Shown one piece after another: positions 6,982-10,907 of a DNA stretch of 10,907 bases. The stretch is from CAUTXO01 sp963542625 (lineage in GTDB: Bacteria > Campylobacterota > Campylobacteria > Campylobacterales > SZUA-545). The notes beneath the pieces were generated by a model. That model saw only the letters and a program-made list of their open reading frames with translations. It did not search any database and was not told the origin of the DNA. Position numbers and translations under genes: made by a program. Within the stretch, counting starts at the first letter, position 1. Each line of letters begins with the position of its first letter. The stretch is from NCBI GenBank assembly GCA_963542625.1, contig CAUTXO010000055.1, forward strand, positions 1-10,907, read 5' to 3'.

Positions 6982-7981
6982 GCTTTGGAATACCTTCGTC
7001 TTCTTCTAGATTAAACATTATGTTCGCATTCACAACCGCCGTGCCAGAGGCGCCCTTTAGCAAATTGTCAATCGCGCTGTTTAAAAAAAGCGAAGTACCC
7101 TTGACGTCGGCATAAATATCGCAAAAATTCGTGCCCGCGACGTTTTTTATCTGCACCGGATCTTGGCTAATCCGCACAAACGGCTCGTTTTTGTAATACT
7201 CTCTCAAGATCTTGACCGGATCATCAATCCGCGCGCTTAGCTTTGCAAAACTATTCACAAGCATACCCCTAGTAAGGGGCAAAAGTTGCGGGATAAAAAG
7301 CACGTTAAAAGTCTTGCCGCACGCCTTGCTTAGTTTTTCTTCAATTTCTGGGCTATGCCTGTGAGCCAAAGGAGAATAGGCAAAAAAGTTATCGTTTAAA
7401 TTCGCGAAGGTCGTGTGAGGTTTTGGCGCACGTCCCGCCCCGCTTACGCCGCTTTTTGCGTCAATGTAAATCGCCTCGCCATCTTGCAAAAAATCCAAAA
7501 ATGGTAGCAATGGCAAAAGGCTAGCCGTTGGGTAACAGCCCGGGTTTGCCACCAAATTTGCCTTTTTTATGCACTCCTTGTTTAGCTCTGGCAAGCCATA
7601 AACGGCTTCTTTTAAGCATTCCTTGGCTTCGTGCGGCGCATACCATTCTTCATAGGTGCTAAGATCTAGGCGAAAATCCGCCGAGAGATCCACAACCCGC
7701 ACGCCAAGATCCAAGAGCTCCCGCGCAAAGCGCATAGACTGCTTATGCGGCAGCGCTAAAAAAACCAGCTCGCAAAGATCCGCAGCAAGGCTAGCGTCTG
7801 CTTTTTGGATTTCCATATCAAAAACGCCACTCAAACACGGGTGCAAGACACAAAGAGTTGTCTCGCCGGTAGAGTTTGCAAGGTAATTTAGCTTAAATCT
7901 CTTATGTGCGATGAGAATTTTCACAAGCTCTAGCCCCGTAAAACCGCTAACGCCGATGATGCCTACGTTAATGTCTTTCAT
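6968..7981 (-). CDS. argC: N-acetyl-gamma-glutamyl-phosphate reductase ArgC
   Basis: ArgC reduces N-acetyl-gamma-glutamyl phosphate to the semialdehyde with NADPH, the third step of arginine synthesis, in the cytoplasm. The 337 residues show the N-terminal nucleotide-binding motif GIIGVSGFTGLELV (8-21), the catalytic cysteine Cys149 in NPGCYPTA, the SGVSGAGR segment (177-184) and the HRHSPEI segment (207-213) carrying the conserved active-site histidine. The C-terminal ASGTAVVNANIMF is diagnostic of type 1 ArgC. Length and motif spacing are normal. The ATG at 7981 shares one base with the dut stop (TAATG), indicating coupled translation. The 3' end overlaps the phosphoesterase gene by 14 nt. 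No other arg gene lies in the window. Confidence 0.96.
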   Translation of the reverse strand: MKDINVGIIGVSGFTGLELVKILIAHKRFKLNYLANSTGETTLCVLHPCLSGVFDMEIQKADASLAADLCELVFLALPHKQSMRFARELLDLGVRVVDLSADFRLDLSTYEEWYAPHEAKECLKEAVYGLPELNKECIKKANLVANPGCYPTASLLPLLPFLDFLQDGEAIYIDAKSGVSGAGRAPKPHTTFANLNDNFFAYSPLAHRHSPEIEEKLSKACGKTFNVLFIPQLLPLTRGMLVNSFAKLSARIDDPVKILREYYKNEPFVRISQDPVQIKNVAGTNFCDIYADVKGTSLFLNSAIDNLLKGASGTAVVNANIMFNLEEDEGIPKLANT

Positions 7982-8409
7982 TAGCGCCCCGTGCTACCAA
8001 AGCCGCCTGTGCCGCGCGCGGTCTCATCAAGTGCGTCCGTTTGGCTAAAGGACGCGTGGCAAACCCGCATCAAAACGCCCTGCGCTATGCGCTCGCCCTT
8101 TTTAATGTGAAAATCTTCGCTGCCTAGGTTTATCAAAATAACCATAATTTCGCCCCTGTAATCGCTATCGACGGTGCCGGGCGAGTTTAGGCAAGTAATG
8201 CCGTGCTTTAGCGCAAGCCCGCTGCGGGGGCGCACCTGCAGCTCATAGCCTGGCGCAAAACTAAGCGCAAGCCCGGTCTTTACAAGCTCCCTTTGCATTG
8301 GTGCTATGACGTAATCTTCAACGCTGCAAAGATCAAAGCCCGACGCGCCGGCTGTTTTGTAAGATGGAATAACGGCATCTGAATGAAGTTTTTTTACATT
8401 TATTTGCAT
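7981..8409 (-). CDS. dut: Deoxyuridine 5'-triphosphate nucleotidohydrolase (trimeric dUTPase)
   Basis: dUTPase hydrolyses dUTP to dUMP and pyrophosphate, which keeps uracil out of DNA and supplies dUMP for thymidylate. Reading from ATG 8409 gives 142 residues, normal for the trimeric family. All five motifs are visible: AGASGFDL, RPRSGLA, the long GTVDSDYRGEI with catalytic Asp and Tyr, GERIAQGV, and the C-terminal RGTGGFGSTGR that closes over the active site. I chose ATG 8409 because MQINVKKLHSDA matches the usual start of the family. A longer reading from TTG 8466 would add 19 atypical residues, and GTG 8421 (AGGGG 6 nt upstream) is a second alternative. The ATG follows the stop of the 24-codon stub by 4 nt. 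C. jejuni is known to use the unrelated dimeric dUTPase, so this gene argues against that species. Confidence 0.94.
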   Translation of the reverse strand: MQINVKKLHSDAVIPSYKTAGASGFDLCSVEDYVIAPMQRELVKTGLALSFAPGYELQVRPRSGLALKHGITCLNSPGTVDSDYRGEIMVILINLGSEDFHIKKGERIAQGVLMRVCHASFSQTDALDETARGTGGFGSTGR

Positions 8410-8413
8410 TTTT

Positions 8414-8488
8414 TCAAGCACGGGCTGCCCCTGGGATCTTGGCGTCTGCTCGCGCGGCGGCTTCAAGCGCTGTTAGCAAGATCTTCAT
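8414..8488 (-). pseudogene. 24-codon stub ORF overlapping greA; start resembles LpxB, probable truncated gene
   Basis: An ATG at 8488 overlaps the greA stop as ATGA, the classic coupled-gene arrangement, and reads 24 codons to TGA at 8414-8416. The first residues, MKILLTALEAAA, closely match the typical start of lipid-A-disaccharide synthase LpxB in this phylum (of the form xxILVSALEAS). After that the sequence becomes Ala/Arg-rich and stops. Downstream, the dut ATG follows after 4 nt. I read it as the left-over beginning of an lpxB-like gene joined by deletion to dut, or as a short coupling ORF that carries ribosomes from greA to dut. lpxB lies next to greA in other Campylobacterota as I recall, but the original order is not certain. 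The 12-residue similarity is suggestive, not proof. Confidence 0.45.
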
Positions 8489-8970
8489 AATTTTATCTCC
8501 TCATAGCGCACTTCAAGGATCTCAAACTCCTTTGTGCCGCCGGGCAAATTTGCAACAAACTGATCCCCGCTAGCCTTGCCCAAAAGAGCCTTTGCAAGCG
8601 GCGAGTGATAAGAAATATAGCCCTTTGACAAATTGGCTTCAAGTAGCCCTACGATCGTATATTTTTCCTCTTTTTCGCTGTCAAGATCTAGCAAAAGCAC
8701 GGTCGAGCCAAAGCTAACCCTTGCGTGCGGCAAACCCTTTGGATCTATCACCTGCGCCTTTTGCGCGATGAGCTCAAGCTGCGCTATCTTTGCTTCTAGT
8801 AGGCTTTGTTTTTCTTTTGCGGCGTGATATTCCGCGTTTTCTTTTAAGTCTCCAAGCTCGCGCGCGGCTTGAATTTCTTTAGCCACAATGCCCCGTTGAT
8901 TGTTTTTTAAATCCGCCAATTCGTCCGTTAGGTTTTGATACCCCTGCGAGGTCATCGGTTCTTTATCCAT
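8485..8970 (-). CDS. greA: Transcription elongation factor GreA
   Basis: GreA binds RNA polymerase through the secondary channel and stimulates cleavage of backtracked transcripts. The 161-residue protein has the N-terminal antiparallel coiled coil (about 10-78), with the signature ELGDLKENAEYHAAKE and the tip acids Asp41 and Glu44, and a C-terminal FKBP-like domain (about 83-158) ending in PGGTKEFEILEV. The length is normal for GreA, and the acidic tip separates it from GreB-like or Gfh-type regulators. The ATG at 8970 gives MDKEPMTSQGY, matching family starts of the form MxKEPMT. The Shine-Dalgarno is weak (AAGAGA, about 8 nt away). It is the first gene of the dense run and is preceded by a 140-nt gap with a candidate -10 element. 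Its stop overlaps the stub ORF by 4 nt. Confidence 0.96.
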   Translation of the reverse strand: MDKEPMTSQGYQNLTDELADLKNNQRGIVAKEIQAARELGDLKENAEYHAAKEKQSLLEAKIAQLELIAQKAQVIDPKGLPHARVSFGSTVLLLDLDSEKEEKYTIVGLLEANLSKGYISYHSPLAKALLGKASGDQFVANLPGGTKEFEILEVRYEEIKL

Positions 8971-8994
8971 AGTTTTCTCTTGTTTTTTGTCGGT

Positions 8995-9002
8995 ATTTTA
9001 TA
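8995..9002 (-). promoter_or_regulatory. Candidate sigma-70 -10 element for the greA operon
   Basis: In minus sense the sequence is TATAAAAT in an AT-rich context, 25 nt before the greA ATG, in the only sizeable gap (8971-9110) upstream of the operon. Campylobacter sigma-70 promoters rely on the -10 box and usually lack a clear -35, which fits here. Inferred from sequence only. Confidence 0.45.
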
Positions 9003-9110
9003 CTTACTAACTTAATCAAGCCGCGCAAATGGCGTAAGGCTTAGCGGCAATCTAAGCAAACGGTGCAAACTAAGCCACAACCGCAATTCGCGGCTAAACG
9101 CACACAGCGG

Positions 9111-9524
9111 CTAGGCGCGCCCAAGATCTTTAAAGTGTATTTCAAGATTGTAAAGCTCGTATCTAATCTGCTTAAAAAGCGCGGAATAATGCGGCTCAAG
9201 CAGTTTAAAGCTCTCTTCAAGCACCCGCGCGCTCTCTTGCGAGCGTTTGAAATTCGCCAAAACAATATGCGCTAGACCGTCTCTTTGGAGCTCACTTTTA
9301 GAAGATTGTTTTAGGCAATCGCCCTTAATATCACGGGCGCTTAAGTATTTGGCGTAAGGCTCAACCCTAACCTTATGCCTAAGATCCTTTAGAGATCTTG
9401 CAAGGTTAGGGTCGTCAAACACAAACCTAGCAACGTCTTCTAGCACCCTAATCCCCTCCCTTAATCTGTTTAGATTTGCGTCAATGAGCCTTAACGCGCT
9501 CTGGTTGCTACTCGTCTTTTCCAA
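9111..9524 (-). CDS. ThiD2-like alpha-helical domain protein (domain otherwise found N-terminal to ThiE)
   Basis: The protein contains the paired conserved segments RLIDANLNRLREGIRVLED and ANFKRSQESARVLEE, plus ARDIKGDC between them and a final FKQIRYELYNLE. These are the hallmarks of the helical domain at the N-terminus of some thiamine-phosphate synthases (cyanobacterial and Aquifex type; Pfam calls it ThiD2). Here it stands alone with no ThiE barrel. A role in thiamine precursor (HMP-P) phosphorylation is proposed for the family, but I cannot confirm it. The frame contains no ATG at all. I place the start at TTG 9524 (137 residues), which overlaps the end of the Bax-inhibitor gene by 17 nt; TTG 9554 would give 147 residues starting CPYCKFWAF. 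Neither has a good Shine-Dalgarno, so coupling to the upstream gene is likely. Confidence 0.75.
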   Translation of the reverse strand: MEKTSSNQSALRLIDANLNRLREGIRVLEDVARFVFDDPNLARSLKDLRHKVRVEPYAKYLSARDIKGDCLKQSSKSELQRDGLAHIVLANFKRSQESARVLEESFKLLEPHYSALFKQIRYELYNLEIHFKDLGRA

Positions 9525-10203
9525 AAATGCCCAAAATTTGCAATAAGGACACAAATAAATTCAAGAAATCCAAATACAAAGCACTAGCGGCAATGATTGG
9601 AGAATCATAATTTCCTCTTACTATATTTTGCGTGTCGTATAGAATAAAAAATGAAAACAAAATAGCGCTAACACCTGCAATAGCAAGGTGTAAAACGGGG
9701 CTGTGCAAGAATATATTTGCAATGCCGCCAACCGCAACAACAATAAGCACAATTAATAAGATCTTACCCATAGAAGTAAAATCTTTATTGGTGCTCATCG
9801 CAAAAAAACTAAGCCCGCCAAAGGCTGCCGTCGTCATCAAAAAGGCGTTTGCAACAATGCCTGAACCGCCTTGCATACCCATTACAACCGTTAGAAGCGG
9901 CGCAAGGGTTAGCCCGGATACAAACGTAAAAGCAAAAAGCACCACCAAACCTAGATTTGGGCTTTTTTTAACCGCGAAATTCAAGCCAAATATCAAGCCA
10001 ATTTCTAGGATCACAAGCCCCCAGTAAAACTGAGAGATAGACCCGGCAATCCCGATACCAATGTAAGCTCCAACCGTGCCCGCAAGCAAGGAAGCGGCAA
10101 ACATTTGGTAGGTTTGCTTAATAAACGCTTTTAGCGCGCCCTCGTCCCTTGTGGCTTCTTGCGTAAAGCCGGCAGGCGTGTAGTTCCTGTCATATAAAGA
10201 CAT
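9508..10203 (-). CDS. Bax inhibitor-1/YccA (TMBIM) family inner-membrane protein
   Basis: From ATG 10203 the protein has 231 residues: a polar N-terminus of about 28 residues, then seven hydrophobic segments (roughly 33-53, 58-77, 84-106, 115-136, 147-166, 169-190 and 203-226). Family signatures are SGLTLAPLL (96-104) and the C-terminal LYDTQNIVRG with ALYLDFLNLFVSLLQILG. Asp190 and Asp212 sit about where the pH-sensing aspartate pair lies in the bacterial calcium-leak homologue YetJ. Members are linked to calcium leak and membrane stress, but the role in this group is not established. I chose 10203 over the in-frame ATG at 10236 because AAGGAG lies 6 nt upstream of 10203 and a TATAAT box overlaps the upstream ATG. 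It is followed by the ThiD2-like gene with overlap. Confidence 0.9.
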   Translation of the reverse strand: MSLYDRNYTPAGFTQEATRDEGALKAFIKQTYQMFAASLLAGTVGAYIGIGIAGSISQFYWGLVILEIGLIFGLNFAVKKSPNLGLVVLFAFTFVSGLTLAPLLTVVMGMQGGSGIVANAFLMTTAAFGGLSFFAMSTNKDFTSMGKILLIVLIVVAVGGIANIFLHSPVLHLAIAGVSAILFSFFILYDTQNIVRGNYDSPIIAASALYLDFLNLFVSLLQILGIFGKDE

Positions 10204-10209
10204 CGAATT

Positions 10210-10215
10210 CTCCTT
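10210..10215 (-). promoter_or_regulatory. Shine-Dalgarno AAGGAG that decides the start of the Bax-inhibitor gene
   Basis: AAGGAG (minus sense) lies 6 nt before ATG 10203 and inside the longer reading that starts at ATG 10236. This supports the shorter protein. Confidence 0.75.
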
Positions 10216-10234
10216 AACAAAATTTAGAGCCGCC

Positions 10235-10240
10235 ATTATA
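10235..10240 (-). promoter_or_regulatory. Candidate -10 box TATAAT for the Bax-inhibitor/ThiD2-like gene pair
   Basis: A perfect TATAAT in minus sense would place the transcription start near 10228, upstream of the chosen ATG 10203 but downstream of ATG 10236. The gap to the divergent HIT gene is only 71 nt. In the plus direction, TACAAT at 10239-10244 is a weaker candidate -10 for the HIT gene, so the two promoters may overlap back to back. No clear -35 is present, as is normal in Campylobacter. Confidence 0.55.
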
Positions 10241-10274
10241 CAATTCCATAGCTAAACTGACTTTGGAGCCTTAA

Positions 10275-10769
10275 ATGAAACACATCTACGCGCCGTGGCG
10301 GACAAAATATTTAGAAAAAACACCAGGTGCTTGCGTGTTTTGCGCCATCTCAAAGCAAGCCAGCAAGGACGCGCAAAACCGCGTATTTTATAGAGACGAG
10401 CACTGCTTTGGCGTGATGAATGCCTACCCTTACACGCCCGGTCATATTATGTTTATTCCGCATTATCACACGGATAGTCTAGAAGCGCTGGCGCCTGACG
10501 TGTGGCTTAGAATGGCGGCGCTGGCGCAAAGGGGCGCGGATATGCTAAAGGCCGGCTTTGGCGCGCAAGGCATTAACATCGGTATGAATTTGGGCGAGGC
10601 TGGCGGCGCTGGGATCTCAGAGCATTTACACCTGCACCTTGTGCCGCGATTTTTAAAGGATACGAATTTCATCAGCACCATTGGCGGCGCAAGGGTTTAT
10701 CCGACGGACTTTGAAGAGATCTTTACCAAGATGAGCGCGCTTGCAAAAGATTTTCTCAAGCTAGATTAA
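10275..10769 (+). CDS. HIT-family nucleotide-binding protein (Ap4A phosphorylase-like)
   Basis: The 164-residue protein carries the histidine triad HLHLHLV (His117, His119, His121) of nucleotide-binding hydrolases and transferases, preceded by the family segment GINIGMNLGEAGGAG. The N-terminal APWRTKYLE, the Cys20-x-x-Cys23 pair with His63 and His65 downstream (a possible zinc site), NAYPYTPGHIMFIPH, and the C-terminal VPRF with DTNF match the ATP adenylyltransferase-like branch typified by mycobacterial Rv2613c rather than small HINT proteins. Probable substrates are dinucleoside polyphosphates such as Ap4A or nucleotide conjugates; this is inferred from the family. The ATG at 10275 has GGAG at 6 nt spacing. 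It is transcribed divergently from the Bax-inhibitor gene, and nothing in the window suggests a functional partner. Confidence 0.93.
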   Translation: MKHIYAPWRTKYLEKTPGACVFCAISKQASKDAQNRVFYRDEHCFGVMNAYPYTPGHIMFIPHYHTDSLEALAPDVWLRMAALAQRGADMLKAGFGAQGINIGMNLGEAGGAGISEHLHLHLVPRFLKDTNFISTIGGARVYPTDFEEIFTKMSALAKDFLKLD

Positions 10770-10824
10770 CGCGCACGCTCCCGCACTCCAGCCACCGCCA
10801 AAGATCTTGCGCTCATTAAATCCG

Positions 10825-10860
10825 CCCGCGCTTGCATTAGGAACTTTAAGCGCGAAAGGG
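10825..10860. repeat. Inverted repeat before the next plus-strand gene
   Basis: CGCGCTT (10827-10833) and AAGCGCG (10848-10854) are perfect complements separated by 14 nt. Flanking GCCC-like sequence and the GGG run at 10858-10860 could extend the stem with a small bulge. There is no T run, so it is a poor terminator. It lies in the gap after the HIT gene and close to a purine-rich possible Shine-Dalgarno. Confidence 0.4.
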
Positions 10861-10892
10861 CACAATGCGTAATCTCCAAAACAGGGGCTCAA

Positions 10893-10907
10893 ATGAAACT
10901 TTTACGC
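10893..10907 (+). CDS. Possible start of the next gene, cut by right window edge
   Basis: An ATG at 10893 (MKLLR to the edge) follows AGGGG (10883-10887) by 5 nt, a reasonable start site. An alternative ATG at 10865, in another frame and also open to the edge, has AAGGG 4 nt upstream. Only a few codons are visible, so the product cannot be named. Confidence 0.3.

Noticed and set aside
8410..8466. N-terminal extension of dut from TTG 8466
   Set aside because: The added 19 residues are atypical for the family, and this stretch is better read as the LpxB-like stub in another frame.
9039..9057. Inverted repeat GCTTAG/CTAAGC between the ThiD2-like gene and greA
   Set aside because: A 6-bp stem with a 7-nt loop and no following T run; could be chance, so not listed as a terminator or regulatory element.
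10204..10236. Longer Bax-inhibitor protein from ATG 10236
   Set aside because: A perfect Shine-Dalgarno precedes ATG 10203, and a TATAAT box overlaps ATG 10236, so the upstream ATG is probably not transcribed.
1..10907. tRNA, rRNA, CRISPR array, intact transposase or integrase, toxin-antitoxin pair
   Set aside because: I looked through the spacers and reading frames on both strands and saw no supporting cloverleaf, spaced direct repeats or characteristic protein motifs.

Overview
The window looks like a chromosomal segment from a Campylobacterota (epsilonproteobacterial) genome, most likely a Campylobacter with a mid-40s GC content (estimated by eye), such as the gracilis/rectus/showae/curvus type rather than C. 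jejuni. The main evidence is the cheV-cheA-cheW-serB gene order with a CheA that carries a C-terminal receiver domain, as in C. jejuni. A trimeric-type dUTPase, a standalone ThiD2-like protein and a long homopolymeric C/G tract fit the same group. The species call is inference.

Layout, left to right. Positions 1-813 (minus) hold the first 271 codons of a methyl-accepting chemotaxis protein; the rest lies beyond the left edge. Positions 814-1773 are a long non-coding stretch with an 11-C tract, a displaced second copy of the serB 3' end, and degenerate repeats built on CAAGATCTTG palindromes. From 2406 to 8970 on the minus strand runs a nearly gapless gene series, read in the order greA, a 24-codon stub ORF, dut, argC, an LpxH-like metallophosphoesterase, cheV, cheA, cheW, serB. 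Adjacent genes overlap or are separated by at most 18 nt, so this is probably one operon or a strongly coupled read-through unit. Upstream of greA, a Bax-inhibitor-1-family membrane protein and a ThiD2-like protein form a second minus-strand pair (10203-9111). A HIT-family nucleotide-binding protein (10275-10769) is transcribed divergently on the plus strand, and the likely first codons of another plus-strand gene reach the right edge.

Functionally, the core of the window is the chemotaxis signalling complex: the CheA-receiver kinase, the CheW and CheV couplers, and a chemoreceptor a little further downstream. It is transcribed together with unrelated housekeeping genes for transcript cleavage, dUTP removal, arginine synthesis, probable lipid A synthesis and serine synthesis. 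I found no tRNA, rRNA, CRISPR array, intact mobile element or clearly new multi-gene system. The least ordinary parts are the 814-1773 interval (possible integration or duplication scar, palindrome-hairpin repeats, possible phase-variable tract), the strong excess of AAGATCTT palindromes across the whole window, and the short LpxB-like stub between greA and dut.
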